64,000 bases of DNA. Origin: Solimonas aquatica (lineage in GTDB: Bacteria; Pseudomonadota; Gammaproteobacteria; Nevskiales; Nevskiaceae). Under the pieces are notes generated by a model. That model saw nothing but the letters and a program-made list of their open reading frames with translations. It searched no databases and was not told the DNA's origin. The translations under genes and the position numbers were made by a program. Within the stretch, counting starts at the first letter, position 1. Each line of letters starts with the position of its first letter. The stretch covers positions 62,001 through 126,000 of the forward strand of contig NZ_FOFS01000010.1 in the NCBI RefSeq assembly GCF_900111015.1, in the 5' to 3' direction. Of the stretch, positions 35,314 through 45,429 are shown in pieces.

Positions 35314-38300
35314 TCAGCTGCGTGCGTCGCGTCGGTGGGCCAGCGCAAACAGCACCGGCATCACCAGCAGGCTCAGGATCGTCGCCGAGATGATGCCGCC
35401 GATCACCACCGTCGCCAGCGGCCGCTGCACCTCCGCACCGGTGCCGGTGTTGAGTGCCATCGGCAGAAAGCCCAGCGAGGCTACCAGGCCGATCATCAGG
35501 ATCGGACGCAGGCGCGTCATCGCGCCCTCGATGATCGCCTCCTGCAACGGACGGTTCTGCGCGAGCAGTTCACGGAACATCGACACCATCACCACACCCG
35601 TGAGCACCGCCACGCCCGAAAGCGTGATGAAACCCACGCCGGCACTGATCGACAGCGGAATGCCACGCAGCCACAGCGCCAGGATGCCGCCGGTGAGCGC
35701 CAGCGGCACGCCGGAGAACACCAGCAATGCGTCCTTGACGCTGGAGAAGCTCAAGTACAGCAGGCCGAAAATCATCAGCAGCGAAATCGGCACCACCACA
35801 CTCAGGCGTTGTGCCGCCGAGGCCAGCTGCTCGAAGGTGCCGCCCCAGCTCAGGTAGTAACCCGCCGGCAGATGCACGCCCGCATCCACCGCCGCCTGCG
35901 CCTCCTGCACGAAGCCGGCGAGATCGCGGCCGCGGACATTGGCAGTGACCACCACGCGGCGCTTGCCGTTTTCACGCGAGATCTGGTTCGGCCCCAGGCG
36001 CCGCTGAATGTCCGCGACCTGTGCAAGCGGCACGTAGGCATCCGGCGTGAGCAGCGGCAGACGCGCCAGCGCAGAAGGATCGTCACGCAAATCTTCCGGC
36101 AGCCGCACCACCACGTCGTAGCGCGCATCGCCTTCAAAGATCTGCCCGGCATGGCTGCCGCCGATGGCCGTGGAAACCAGCTGCTGCACATCGGCCACGC
36201 GCAGACCGTAACGCGCCAGCTGCTCGCGCCGCGGTTCCACCGACAGCATCGGCAGACCGCTGACCTGCTCGACCTTGACGTCGGCGGCACCGGGAATCTT
36301 CTCGATGCGCCGGGCGATGCGGTTCGCCGTGCGCTCCAGGGTTTCCAGATCGTCGCCAAAGACCTTGATCGCCAGGTCCGAACGCACGCCCGAGATCAGC
36401 TCGTTGAAGCGCATCTGGATCGGCTGCGTGAAGCTGTAGGCGGCGCCGGGCACGGCCTCGACCACCGCCGAGAGCTCTTCGATCAGCTGCGCCTTGGGCT
36501 TGTGCGGATCGGGCCAGTCGCTGCGCTCCTTGAGCATCACGAAGGTATCGGTCTCGCCCGGTGACATCGGGTCGGTGGCGGCTTCATTGGTGCCGGTGCG
36601 CGCGAACACGGTCTTCACCTCCGGCACTTTCAGCAGCTCGGTATTGACCAGCTTCTGCGTGCGCAAGGCCTGCTCGATGCCGATGCCGGCGGCCCGCGTG
36701 GGCTGGATGATCACATCGCCTTCGTCGAGATTGGGAATGAACTCCGCACCCAGGCGCGTGATCAGCCAGCCACAGAGCAGCACCAGCAGCACGGCGCCGG
36801 TCAGCACCGTCCTGCTCTGGCGCAGCGCGCCATCGAGCAGCGGCGCGTAGACACGCTTGGCCTGACGCACGATGAAGTTGTCCTCGTGCGAGATCGGACC
36901 GCGCAGCAGGACCGCCACCAGCGCCGGCACCATGGTCACCGACAGCAGCAGCGCCGCGAGCAGGGCCATCACCACGGTGATGGCCATGGGATGGAACATC
37001 TTTCCTTCCACACCGCTCAGGGCGAAGATCGGCAGGTTCACCAGCACCACCACCAGCACCGACACCAGGCTGGGCATGAACACTTCCGAGGACGCCTCGT
37101 GCACCACCGCCAGACGATGCGTGAGCGACAGCGGCCCGCCGTGCTCATGCTGGGCCTGGCCCAGGCGCAGGATGCAGTTCTCGACGATGATCACCGAGCC
37201 ATCGACGATGAGACCGAAGTCCAGCGCGCCCAGGCTCATCAGATTGCCGCTGACATTGCCGGCCACCATGCCGGTGAAGGTCATCAGCAGCGACAAGGGA
37301 ATCACCAGCGCAGTGAGCAGGGCCGCGCGCAGGTTGCCCAGCATCAGGAACAGCACCACGATCACCAGCAGCGCGCCTTCGATCAGGTTCTTCTGCACGG
37401 TGGCCACGGTCTTGGCCACCAGCTCGCTGCGGTTGTAGACGGTGATCGCTTCCACACCGGCCGGCAGACGCTTGCGGATTTCCTCCAGGCGCTGCGCCAC
37501 CGCCTCCGAGACCCGGCGGCTGTTCTCGCCGATCAGCATGAAGGTGGTGGACAGCACGGTTTCCTCGGTGCCCAGCTGCGCGGCACCGGTGCGCAGCGGC
37601 GCGCCGATGCGCACCTCGGCGACATCGGCCACCGTCACCGGCACGCCGTCGCGACTGGCCACCACCAGACGGCGGATGTCCTCCACGCCGCGCAGCTCGC
37701 CGGGCGTGCGCACCAGAAGCTGCTCGCCGTTGCGCTCGATGTAGCCGGCACCGCGGCTGCCGTTGCCGGCGACCAGGGCATCGGCCAGATCGGCCAGGCC
37801 CAGGCGCTGCGCAAGCAGGCGCGCCGGGTCCGGCAGCACATGGAACTGCTTGACGCGGCCGCCGATGGTGTCCACCTCGGTGACGCCCGGGGTCTGGCGC
37901 AGCTGCGGGCGGATGATCCAGTCCTGGATCGAACGCAGCGCGGTGGCATCGTAGGGCGAGCCGTCAGGCTGCCGGGCTTTGGCATCGGCGCGCAGCGCGT
38001 ACATGAAGATCTCGCCCAGGCCGGTGGCCACCGGCCCGAGATTGATCTCCACATCCGGCGGCAGATTGCCGCGCACTTCCAGCAGGCGCTCATTGACCAG
38101 CTGGCGCGCGCGATACAGATCGGTGCCGTCCTCGAACACGGCGGTGATCTGCGCCAGACCATACTTGGAGATCGAGCGCGTGCGGCTGAGGTTCTGCATG
38201 CCGCCCAGCGCGGTTTCGATGGGAAAGGTCACGCGCCGCTCGGTTTCCAGCGGCGAATAACCCGGCGCGCGCGCCGCGATCATCACCTGCACATTGGTGA

Positions 38301-38424
38301 TGTCGGGCACCGCATCGACGGTGAGTCGCTGATAGGCAAAGACGCCGACGACGGCCAGACCCAGGGAGAATGTCAGCATCAGCCAGCGCCGCGTGACGGC
38401 GAGGTGCAGCAGGGAGCGGATCAT
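35314..38424 (-). CDS. Heavy-metal efflux RND transporter (CzcA/CusA family)
   Basis: The inner-membrane proton-driven pump of a tripartite efflux complex. At 1036 residues it has the HME-RND N-terminus (MIRSLLHLAVTRRWLMLTFS), 12 helices in two halves, and the transmembrane-4 motif SLGALDFGLIVDGSVIIVEN containing the conserved acidic residues of the metal-RND class. GGAGGAG 6 bases before the ATG is a strong ribosome-binding site. Whether the metal is Cu/Ag or Zn/Co/Cd cannot be decided without alignment. Gene order is C-B-A on the minus strand with short gaps. Confidence 0.93.
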   Translation of the reverse strand: MIRSLLHLAVTRRWLMLTFSLGLAVVGVFAYQRLTVDAVPDITNVQVMIAARAPGYSPLETERRVTFPIETALGGMQNLSRTRSISKYGLAQITAVFEDGTDLYRARQLVNERLLEVRGNLPPDVEINLGPVATGLGEIFMYALRADAKARQPDGSPYDATALRSIQDWIIRPQLRQTPGVTEVDTIGGRVKQFHVLPDPARLLAQRLGLADLADALVAGNGSRGAGYIERNGEQLLVRTPGELRGVEDIRRLVVASRDGVPVTVADVAEVRIGAPLRTGAAQLGTEETVLSTTFMLIGENSRRVSEAVAQRLEEIRKRLPAGVEAITVYNRSELVAKTVATVQKNLIEGALLVIVVLFLMLGNLRAALLTALVIPLSLLMTFTGMVAGNVSGNLMSLGALDFGLIVDGSVIIVENCILRLGQAQHEHGGPLSLTHRLAVVHEASSEVFMPSLVSVLVVVLVNLPIFALSGVEGKMFHPMAITVVMALLAALLLSVTMVPALVAVLLRGPISHEDNFIVRQAKRVYAPLLDGALRQSRTVLTGAVLLVLLCGWLITRLGAEFIPNLDEGDVIIQPTRAAGIGIEQALRTQKLVNTELLKVPEVKTVFARTGTNEAATDPMSPGETDTFVMLKERSDWPDPHKPKAQLIEELSAVVEAVPGAAYSFTQPIQMRFNELISGVRSDLAIKVFGDDLETLERTANRIARRIEKIPGAADVKVEQVSGLPMLSVEPRREQLARYGLRVADVQQLVSTAIGGSHAGQIFEGDARYDVVVRLPEDLRDDPSALARLPLLTPDAYVPLAQVADIQRRLGPNQISRENGKRRVVVTANVRGRDLAGFVQEAQAAVDAGVHLPAGYYLSWGGTFEQLASAAQRLSVVVPISLLMIFGLLYLSFSSVKDALLVFSGVPLALTGGILALWLRGIPLSISAGVGFITLSGVAVLTGVVMVSMFRELLAQNRPLQEAIIEGAMTRLRPILMIGLVASLGFLPMALNTGTGAEVQRPLATVVIGGIISATILSLLVMPVLFALAHRRDARS

Positions 38425-38427
38425 GGT

Positions 38428-39330
38428 TCACTCCTCCCGGCTCAGCCATTCGCTCTTGAGCAGATAGCTGTTGGCCACCACCACGTTCTCGCCGGCCTTC
38501 AAGCCTTCCAGCACCTCGGCATTGCGCCGGTCCTGACGGCCCAGACGCAGGGCGCGCGCGGCAAAGCCCTTGTCACTGCGCACGAAGACATGCGGCTGGC
38601 CGTCGATGTCCTGCAGCGCGCTCTGCGGCACGCTCACCGCCGCGCTGTGCTGCGCCACCACGATATCGGCGGCGACGAACTGTCCCGGTCGCCAGCGGCC
38701 ATCGGCATTGTCCAGCGTGGCGCGCACCCGCACGCGACGCGCGGCGCTGTCGGCATCCGGCGCCACGTATTCGATGCTCGCGCTCTGCGCCTCCGCCTCA
38801 CGCTCGGCACGCACCTCCACGCGCTGGTTCGGGCTCACGCGCGCCGCGTCGGCGGGAAACACCGAGAGCTGCGCCCAGACCCGCGACAGATCGGCGATCA
38901 CGAACAGGTTCTGCTCGCTCATCGCCTCGCCGGGATTGACGTGCCGTTCGAGCACGCGGCCGGCAATCGGCGCGCTGATGCGGTACGGCACCAGGCTGTC
39001 ATTGGATTCCACCACCACCAGGGTATCGCCGGCGCGCACGCTGTCGCCGACTTTCTTCAGCACCTCGCGGGCAATGCCCGGATAGCGGGCGCTGATGCGG
39101 CGCAGGCGATCATCGGTGGCGCTGATCTCGCCGTAGACGGTGAGCGTCTCGGCGATCTCGGCGGGTGCGGCGGCGGCGAGGCGCACGCCGGCTTCGCGCT
39201 GCTGGGTGTCGCTGAGCTGCAATAGCGAAGCCGCGGGCGCAGCTGCGGCGGGCGCGGCGGCAGGTTTCGGGGCATCGCCGCAGGCGGCGAGGCTCAGGGT
39301 GCACAGCAAGAGGAAAAATTGACGGTTCAT
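38428..39330 (-). CDS. RND efflux periplasmic adaptor (CzcB/CusB family), lipoprotein
   Basis: A membrane-fusion protein that bridges pump and outer-membrane channel. It has a lipoprotein signal (LCTLSLAACGD), a Pro/Ala-rich spacer, and a lipoyl/barrel-sandwich region (GDSVRAGDTLVVVESNDS, ISAPIAGRVLERHVNPGEAM). Beta-barrel and membrane-proximal domains end with DGQPHVFVRSDKGFAARALRLG. At 300 residues it is on the short side for the family (often 370-450), with a shortened helical hairpin. Three bases separate it from the pump gene. Confidence 0.9.
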   Translation of the reverse strand: MNRQFFLLLCTLSLAACGDAPKPAAAPAAAAPAASLLQLSDTQQREAGVRLAAAAPAEIAETLTVYGEISATDDRLRRISARYPGIAREVLKKVGDSVRAGDTLVVVESNDSLVPYRISAPIAGRVLERHVNPGEAMSEQNLFVIADLSRVWAQLSVFPADAARVSPNQRVEVRAEREAEAQSASIEYVAPDADSAARRVRVRATLDNADGRWRPGQFVAADIVVAQHSAAVSVPQSALQDIDGQPHVFVRSDKGFAARALRLGRQDRRNAEVLEGLKAGENVVVANSYLLKSEWLSREE

Positions 39331-39340
39331 GGCAGGGCCT

Positions 39341-40609
39341 TTACGGGGCTGCGGCGGCCGGGGCCAGCGCGGTCATGCGCTCCACGGCAGCGAGATAACG
39401 GTGATAGTCGGCGGCGTTGGCAATCAGCTCGCGTTCCAGTTCCAGGCGCGTGCGCTGGGCATCGATCAGGTCCAGCTGCGAGTAGCGGCCATTGGCATAG
39501 CCGCGCCGCGTCAGCGTCAGGGCCTCCTCGGCCTGCGGCAGCAGCGTGGTCTGCAGACTCTCGACCACGGTGCGCGCGTGCCTGAGCTCCTGCAGCATGT
39601 CGTAGAGCACCACCTCGCTCCTGACCTGCGCGGCCTGCTGCTCGGTGTCGACGCGCTCGCGCAGGGCGCGCGCTTCGGCAATCGCGCCCTGGTTGCGGTT
39701 GGCGAAGGGCAGCGGCATCAGCAGCGAGGCCACCATCGCCACATCGCCGGCGCTGTCGGTGCGGCGCAGGCCGGCGCTGAGCACCGGATCGCCGTGCGCC
39801 TTGGCCTGCGCCAGCCGCAGGTCCGCCTCGCGCAGACGCCGCTCCAGATCGAAGCGCGCGAAATCCGGACTGCGCCGCAGCCGTGCCAGCAGCTCGCTGT
39901 AGTCCGGCACCTCGGGCAGTTCCAGCAGCTGCGCCTGCGCGGCTTCGAACTGCGCCTCGCTGCGGCCCCATTGTTCGGACAGCTTGCGGCGCAGCGTGCT
40001 GAGCAGATGCTCCTGGTGCTCGCGTTCCAGCAGCGCGCGTTCCTGGGCGATCTGCGCGCGGTTGATCTCCAGGCTGGAGGCCGCACCCACCGCCACGCGG
40101 CGGCGGGCGGCGGCCAGGCTCTGCTGGGCATAGTCCACGCCGCGCTCGGCCAGACGCAGCTGCTGCTGGGTTTCCACCACATCGATGAAGCGCCGCGTGG
40201 TCTCGGCCAGCACCTCGAGCTGGGCGAGGCTTTGCTCGGCATCGAGCCGGTCCAGCAGGCGCTGGCTCTGGTTCAGACGCGCATCGCGCTTGCCGCCGAT
40301 CTCGATGGCCTGGCTCAGGCGCAGGGTGATCTCGCGCGCGGCGCCGCTGCCGGCGAAGTTGTCGAACTCCAGGCCCAGTTCCGGATTGGGCCGCAGTCCG
40401 GCCTGGGTCTGGCGGCCCTGCAGGGCCTGACGGTCATAGCCGAACTTGGCGAGTTCGGGATTGAAACGCAGCGCCAGCTGCGCGGCAGCCGGCAGCGAGA
40501 GCTGCGCGGGTTCCGGCGGCGCCTCGGCCGGCGGCTGGGCGTACAACAAGGTTTGGCAGGCCAGCGCCAGCAGCGCCAGGCTGCGACCTGCCTTCGAGAG
40601 GGACGACAT
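39341..40609 (-). CDS. TolC-family outer-membrane efflux protein (CzcC type)
   Basis: The outer-membrane channel of the metal efflux complex. After a signal peptide (ending around LLYAQ) the 422-residue protein shows two TolC repeats with long helical stretches. The family motifs are NPELAKFGYDRQALQGRQTQAGLRPNPELGLEFDNF and the mirrored second half (VLYDMLQELRHARTVVESLQ). The ATG at 40609 puts the signal peptide at the N-terminus. An upstream in-frame codon at 40645 would add 12 residues. Confidence 0.9.
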   Translation of the reverse strand: MSSLSKAGRSLALLALACQTLLYAQPPAEAPPEPAQLSLPAAAQLALRFNPELAKFGYDRQALQGRQTQAGLRPNPELGLEFDNFAGSGAAREITLRLSQAIEIGGKRDARLNQSQRLLDRLDAEQSLAQLEVLAETTRRFIDVVETQQQLRLAERGVDYAQQSLAAARRRVAVGAASSLEINRAQIAQERALLEREHQEHLLSTLRRKLSEQWGRSEAQFEAAQAQLLELPEVPDYSELLARLRRSPDFARFDLERRLREADLRLAQAKAHGDPVLSAGLRRTDSAGDVAMVASLLMPLPFANRNQGAIAEARALRERVDTEQQAAQVRSEVVLYDMLQELRHARTVVESLQTTLLPQAEEALTLTRRGYANGRYSQLDLIDAQRTRLELERELIANAADYHRYLAAVERMTALAPAAAAP

Positions 40610-40672
40610 GAACGACGCTCCACTGATAAAAGCGTGACCGGACACCGGCCTTCAGCGGCCGGCACGGGCGTG

Positions 40673-41068
40673 TTAACGCATTATCAGGGCAGGCGGACCG
40701 CAGCCGGGCGGCAGCCGGGTACAGCTGCGGCGCGCGGGCGGCGCGCGCAGCTCGCGCGGCATCGGCACGCCCCGCAGGGGCAGGCCGAGCAGCAGCAGCA
40801 ACACCAGGCCGCAGGCCAGCGCCGGCAGAATCGGCAGCTGCAGGGCAAAACCGTCGTCGCCGGTGAGGCTGACATCGGCAAAGTGCTGCGCCTCGTCCTG
40901 CGGCGCGGCGGCGTCGGCCAGGTGGGCGGTGTGCAGGTCCCGCTGCTGGGCCTGCGGCGGACACACCGGCTGGTGCCAGTGCAGATCGACCAGGCGCACG
41001 AACAGCAAGCTGCCGATCAGGAAGATCAGCAGGCTGTGGTGGTAGAACCGGATCGAGGCCGATGACAT
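40673..41068 (-). CDS. Small membrane protein at the head of the metal-efflux operon (CzcI-like position)
   Basis: A 131-residue protein with an N-terminal transmembrane helix (SLLIFLIGSLLFVRLVDL). It is followed by a loop with several His and one Cys (HWHQPVCPPQ...HTAH...QH), a second helix (LPALACGLVLLLLLGLPL) and a basic, Pro-rich tail containing two more Cys. I do not recognise a family. Its position first in a czcCBA-type operon, and potential metal ligands in an extracytoplasmic loop, recall CzcI-type accessory proteins, but there is no sequence proof. Only 37 bases separate its start from the divergent DUF885 gene. Confidence 0.6.
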   Translation of the reverse strand: MSSASIRFYHHSLLIFLIGSLLFVRLVDLHWHQPVCPPQAQQRDLHTAHLADAAAPQDEAQHFADVSLTGDDGFALQLPILPALACGLVLLLLLGLPLRGVPMPRELRAPPARRSCTRLPPGCGPPALIMR

Positions 41069-41105
41069 ACCCGACTAGTATAGGAGTTCAGCTTAGGGAG
41101 AGCTT

Positions 41106-42875
41106 ATGGGCCGCTTGGGGAAATGTATCGGAATGTTGCTGGCCGGCGCCATGCTGCTGCCGACCCTGCCGGCCCGCAGCCAGGACGGCGCGGCGGCGCG
41201 CTTTGCCGAACAGTTCGGCGAGGCGTTCCTGGATCACTACTGGGCGCTGCATGGCGAGGCCGCGGTCGCCGCCGGCTACTACCGCTATGCCACGCAGCTG
41301 CCGGCGCCCGATGCCGACTACCGTCGCCGCCTGGATGCGTTCCTGCGCGAGAACCTCGCGGCCCTGGACGCGATTCCCGCGGCGGAGCTGGGTCCGGCGC
41401 TGCGCAGCGATCAGGCGGTGCTGCGCAATCAGCTGCGCCTGGAGCTGTGGCAGCTGCACGAGCTGCGCGACTGGCAGTGGCAGCCTTCGCAGTACAACAT
41501 CGCCGACGCCTTCGCCCTGCTGCTCGACACGCCGTATGCGGATGAGGACATCCGCCTGCGCGAGGTGTCGCTGCGTCTGGCGCAGGTGCCGGCTTACTAC
41601 GCGGCCGCGCAGCAGGCCCTGCAGAACCCCAGCCGCGTGCATACCGAGCTGGCCATCCAGCAAAACCAGGGCAGCCTGGATGTGTTCGGCGACGGCCTGC
41701 TGGCTCGCGTGGCCCAGTCCGGGCTGGACGCCCACGAGCAGCAGCTTTTCGCGCAGCGTCTGCGCGCCGCGCGCGGCGCCATCGAAGCCTATGTCCGCTT
41801 TCTGCGCGCACTGCAGCCGAAACTGAAAACCGGCGGCGCGGCGCATGACTTCCGCATCGGCGCCGCGCTCTACGAGCAAGGCTTTGCCTATCAGGTGCAG
41901 ACCGGCATGAGCCCGGCGGCCCTGCACGCGCGCGCCGAGCAGGAATGGCAACAGGTGCACGCGCGCATGCAGCAGCTCAGCGCTCAGCTGTGGCCGAAAT
42001 ACTTTCCCGGCGAGGCGATGCCGCAGGGCCTCAAGGCGGTGGCGCGCATGATCGCGCGGCTCTCCGAGCAGCACGCCGCGCCCGCCGAGTTCTATCCGCA
42101 GATCCAGGCGCTGATTCCGCGTCTGGAAGCCTGGGTCACGCAACAGGACCTGCTGACGCTGGACCCCAGCCGTCCCTTGCAGATCCGCGTGATGCCCGCC
42201 TATCAGCGTGGCTATTCCATGGCCTCGCTGGCCGCGCCGGGGCCTTACGACCCCACCGCCAGAACCTGGTACAACGTCGCCGCCCTGGACGATTACAGCC
42301 CGGCGCAGGCCGAGAGTTTCCTGCGCGAATACAACCGCTGGCTGATGCAGATTCTCAGCATCCACGAGGCGGTGCCCGGCCACTATGTGCAGCTGATCTA
42401 CGCCAACAAATCGCCCAGCCTGATCAAATCGCTGTTCAGCAACAACGCCATGGTCGAAGGCTGGGCGGTGTACGCCGAGCGCATGATGCTGGAGAGCGGC
42501 TGGGGCGGCGGCGAGCCGGAGATGGAACTGATGTATGACAAATGGCGCCTGCGCGTGATCGGCAACACGCTGCTGGACTATGGCGTGCATGTGCAGAACA
42601 TGAGCGAAACGCAGGCCCTGCGCCTGCTGCGTGACGAAGCGTTTCAGGATGAAACCGAAGCACGCGGCAAGTGGCGGCGCGCGCAGATACTGGGGGTGCA
42701 GCTGAGTTTCTACTACGCCGGCTTCTCCGCGATCTACGATTATCGCGAGCACCTCAAGCAGGAGCTGGGCGAACGCTTCGACCTCAAGCGTTTCCACGAA
42801 AGCTTTCTCTCCTATGGCAGCGCGCCGGTGGCGCTGATCACCCAGCTCATGCAGCCGCAGGACGCCGCGCGCTGA
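41106..42875 (+). CDS. DUF885 family secreted metallopeptidase-like protein
   Basis: The 589-residue precursor has a signal peptide (MLLAGAMLLPTLPARSQ). The zinc-binding motif HEAVPGH and the downstream Glu in MVEGWAVYAERMM are the gluzincin-like signature of DUF885, whose members are carboxypeptidase-like peptidases. Substrate is unknown. GGGAG upstream supports the ATG at 41106. It is divergent from the efflux operon with a very short shared promoter region in which TATACT-like boxes are visible. Confidence 0.88.
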   Translation: MGRLGKCIGMLLAGAMLLPTLPARSQDGAAARFAEQFGEAFLDHYWALHGEAAVAAGYYRYATQLPAPDADYRRRLDAFLRENLAALDAIPAAELGPALRSDQAVLRNQLRLELWQLHELRDWQWQPSQYNIADAFALLLDTPYADEDIRLREVSLRLAQVPAYYAAAQQALQNPSRVHTELAIQQNQGSLDVFGDGLLARVAQSGLDAHEQQLFAQRLRAARGAIEAYVRFLRALQPKLKTGGAAHDFRIGAALYEQGFAYQVQTGMSPAALHARAEQEWQQVHARMQQLSAQLWPKYFPGEAMPQGLKAVARMIARLSEQHAAPAEFYPQIQALIPRLEAWVTQQDLLTLDPSRPLQIRVMPAYQRGYSMASLAAPGPYDPTARTWYNVAALDDYSPAQAESFLREYNRWLMQILSIHEAVPGHYVQLIYANKSPSLIKSLFSNNAMVEGWAVYAERMMLESGWGGGEPEMELMYDKWRLRVIGNTLLDYGVHVQNMSETQALRLLRDEAFQDETEARGKWRRAQILGVQLSFYYAGFSAIYDYREHLKQELGERFDLKRFHESFLSYGSAPVALITQLMQPQDAAR

Positions 42876-42946
42876 GCGCGCCCGCGCCTCGAACCGCCGC
42901 GCGGCACCGGGGCGCCCCGCCCTGACGGGCGCCTGCCGGGTGGCGC

Positions 42947-43690
42947 TCAGTTCCTGGCGCCCTGCAAGGCGTCATACGCCTGTGCCAGCTCCGCTTCCGG
43001 CAGCTCCGGCAGCTTCGCCGCGAGCAGCACCTCCTCGCCCGCCAGCCAGGCGCAAAGCGCGTCTTCATGCTCCAGGGCGATGCGCAGGGCCTGATGAAAC
43101 TCGTACAGGCCCCAGGCCAGACCGGCTTCGCGCAGCGCCGCCTGCAGCGCGTTCTGCACCAGGCTGCGCAGCCGCTGATGACCGACGCTGTACGGCACCT
43201 GCTCCACGCGTCCGGCGGCGGCCTGGGCGCAGGCGCGTGCATCGTGCGAGGCATGGCCACGGCAGGCCAGCGGGCGCACCGCGTAGATCACGCACACGCC
43301 CTGCACGACGAAGGCGCAGCCCTGCCGCAGCGCCACGCGCTGCGGCTCCGACAAGCCGCGCACCTTCGCCTCCACCTCGCGCAAGCGGCCGAGCAGATCG
43401 ATGCCGCGCTGCCGCAGCCCCGGCTGCACCGCGCGCAGGAATTGCGCGGCCAGCAGCACTTCCGGCGCACTGGCGGCGACCCGCAGGCTGCAGCAGGCCG
43501 CACAGCCGCGATCACAGGCCAGCGGCGGCTCGTCCTCACACTGCGCCTCGACGTTGCGCGTGAAACTCTCGAAGCCCAGATTCAGCAAGGCCCCGGGCAA
43601 GGCCGGTCCGCGCGGGCCGCGCAGCTGGCGCGCGAACGCCTGCTGCAGCATCTGATAGAAACCGCGCGCATCCAGCGCCGTGTCCGTCAT
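42947..43690 (-). CDS. YkgJ-family cysteine cluster protein
   Basis: A 247-residue protein with the cysteine pattern LACDRGCAACCSLRVAAS, GCAFVVQGVCVIYAVRPLACRGH and a further Cys in ARACAQ. This is the CxxxCxxCC...C...RPxxCR signature of the YkgJ (UPF0153) family, proposed to bind Zn or an Fe-S cluster. Function is unknown. The start at 43690 (MTDTALDARGF) is preferred. Positions upstream run into the nifK terminator. It lies immediately downstream of nifK on the same strand but beyond the terminator, so it is probably not part of the nif operon. Confidence 0.82.
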   Translation of the reverse strand: MTDTALDARGFYQMLQQAFARQLRGPRGPALPGALLNLGFESFTRNVEAQCEDEPPLACDRGCAACCSLRVAASAPEVLLAAQFLRAVQPGLRQRGIDLLGRLREVEAKVRGLSEPQRVALRQGCAFVVQGVCVIYAVRPLACRGHASHDARACAQAAAGRVEQVPYSVGHQRLRSLVQNALQAALREAGLAWGLYEFHQALRIALEHEDALCAWLAGEEVLLAAKLPELPEAELAQAYDALQGARN

Positions 43691-43716
43691 ACCTGTTCCC
43701 CAGCAGCCCCTTCCAT

Positions 43717-43754
43717 AAAAAAAGCGCCCCACCGACACCAGGCCGGCAGGGCGC
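43717..43754 (-). terminator. Rho-independent terminator of the nifHDK operon
   Basis: Minus-strand GCGCCC-TG-CCG ... CGG-TG-GGGCGC followed by TTTTTTT, 27 bases after the nifK stop. Confidence 0.9.
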
Positions 43755-43780
43755 ACTCGGGAGCTAGACCGTCAGACTCT

Positions 43781-45340
43781 TCAGCGGATGATGTCGAAGG
43801 AGTAATCGGTCTTGGACGGCACGTTGGTGTTGGCGTCCAGGGTTTCGAAGAACTCATCGAGCAGAGTCACCAGCACGCGCATGCCGCCTTCGTAACCCCA
43901 GGTGGGGAAGCGGTGGTAGTGGTGGCGGTCGAAGATCGGGAACACCAGGCGCACCAGCGGTGTGCCGGTGTCGCGTTCCAGATACTTGCCGTAGGTGTTG
44001 CCGATCACGAAATCCACCGGATCGGTGAACAGCAGCGAGCGCAGGTGCCAGAGATCGCGCTTCGGATACACCTTGCCGTTCTGGCCGTAGGGCGAGGCCG
44101 CGAGCAGGGCCTTGACCTTGTCCGCCCAGTCCTCGCCGCCATTGGTGGCCAGCACATGCACCGGCTCGGCGCCCAGCTCCAGCAGGAACTGCGTGTAGCC
44201 GATCAGCTGATCGGGATCGCCGTAGAGCGCGAAGCGCTTGCCGTGCAGATGCGCCTGGCTGTCGGCCATGGCATCGACCAGCAGGCCGCGCTCCAGCTCC
44301 AGCTGCGCGGGCACCGGCTTGCCGCTCAGACGCGACAGCGCCATCACCAGCTGGTCGGTGCCGGCCACGCCCACCGGGGCGTTGAGCACCACCACCTCGT
44401 GACCTTTTTCATGCAGGTACTTGGTGGTCTTCTCGCAGCAGTATTCCTGGAAGACGATGGTGGCCTTGGCGTGCAGCGCGCGCTCGACCTCGGCCTTGGT
44501 GGTGCCGCCCTGATACATGCGGAACTCGCCGTCGGTGGGCGTGCTCCAGGCGCCGGAAGGATCGCAGAGCACCGTGTAATCGATCTCGAAGAGATCGAAG
44601 ATGCGCTTGATCTCCTTCATGTTGCCGACCACGAAGCCGTCGAAGCCGCCGATGAAGTTGATCGAGTCATTGGGCACGCGCACCAGCGGCTCGGCGGTCT
44701 TGGACTTGCCGTCCCAGAAGTGCTTGAGCACGCCCAGGATCGCGTTGTCGTAGCCAGTGATGTGGCTGCCGACGAAGGCCGGGGTGTGCGCGAAGGGCAC
44801 GTCGAAATCGGCCGGCACGCTGCCCTTCTGCTTGGCGTTCTTGATGAACGCGTCGAGGTCGTCGCCGATCACTTCCGCCATGCAGGTGGTGGAGACCGCG
44901 ATCATCTCCGGCTTGTACAGGTTGTAGCTGTTGGCCAGGCCGTCGATCATGTTGTTGAGGCCGCCGAACACCGCCGCGTCCTCGGTCATCGAGGAGCTGA
45001 CGCAGGAGGTCGGTTCCTTGAAGTGGCGCGAGAAGTGGCTGCGGTAGTAGGCCACGCAACCCTGCGAGCCGTGCACGAAGCTCAAGGTCTTGTGGAAGCC
45101 GTTGGCGACGTACACCGCGCCCAGCGGCTGGCAGGCCTTGGCCGGATTCACGGTCAGCGCCTCGCGGGCGAAGTTCTTTTCCTGATACTCCTTGGTCTTG
45201 GTCCAGTCGCGGACTTCATCGACCTTGGCATCGCTATGCTTGTTCTCGAACTGCGCGCGCTTGCTCGCGAAGATCTGCTGGTATTCCGGTTCGCGGAACA
45301 GCAGCTCGTGGTCGAGAACCTTTTCTGCACTCTGTGGCAT
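43781..45340 (-). CDS. nifK: Nitrogenase molybdenum-iron protein beta chain
   Basis: Forms the MoFe protein with NifD and holds half of the P-cluster. At 519 residues it has [63 protein letters not shown]. That stretch supplies the three P-cluster Cys (in ACQPLG, QGCVAY, SCVSSS) and the conserved Ser. The C-terminus ends in the family-typical DYSFDIIR. The ATG at 45340 fits NifK length (~520). An 89-base spacer with a strong hairpin separates it from nifD. It is the last gene of nifHDK, ending at a terminator. Confidence 0.98.
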   Translation of the reverse strand: MPQSAEKVLDHELLFREPEYQQIFASKRAQFENKHSDAKVDEVRDWTKTKEYQEKNFAREALTVNPAKACQPLGAVYVANGFHKTLSFVHGSQGCVAYYRSHFSRHFKEPTSCVSSSMTEDAAVFGGLNNMIDGLANSYNLYKPEMIAVSTTCMAEVIGDDLDAFIKNAKQKGSVPADFDVPFAHTPAFVGSHITGYDNAILGVLKHFWDGKSKTAEPLVRVPNDSINFIGGFDGFVVGNMKEIKRIFDLFEIDYTVLCDPSGAWSTPTDGEFRMYQGGTTKAEVERALHAKATIVFQEYCCEKTTKYLHEKGHEVVVLNAPVGVAGTDQLVMALSRLSGKPVPAQLELERGLLVDAMADSQAHLHGKRFALYGDPDQLIGYTQFLLELGAEPVHVLATNGGEDWADKVKALLAASPYGQNGKVYPKRDLWHLRSLLFTDPVDFVIGNTYGKYLERDTGTPLVRLVFPIFDRHHYHRFPTWGYEGGMRVLVTLLDEFFETLDANTNVPSKTDYSFDIIR

Positions 45341-45381
45341 TGCTTTTACTCCGTGAGATTTGAGACCTGGGGCGTGAGCGC

Positions 45382-45418
45382 TGAGGCGTGAGGCGCGAAA
45401 CGAGCGCCGCACGCCTCA
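45382..45418 (-). promoter_or_regulatory. Stem-loop in the nifD-nifK spacer
   Basis: TGAGGCGTG/CACGCCTCA and an inner GGCGC/GCGCC stem separated by one mismatch, with a 7-base loop. It has no T-run, so it is more likely an mRNA-stabilising or processing structure than a terminator. Confidence 0.6.
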
Positions 45419-45429
45419 CGTTCAGCACC

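Noticed and set aside
36886-39225. 779-codon open frame on the plus strand
   Set aside because: It is the antisense shadow of the RND pump and adaptor genes, rich in His, Gln and Arg with no domain.
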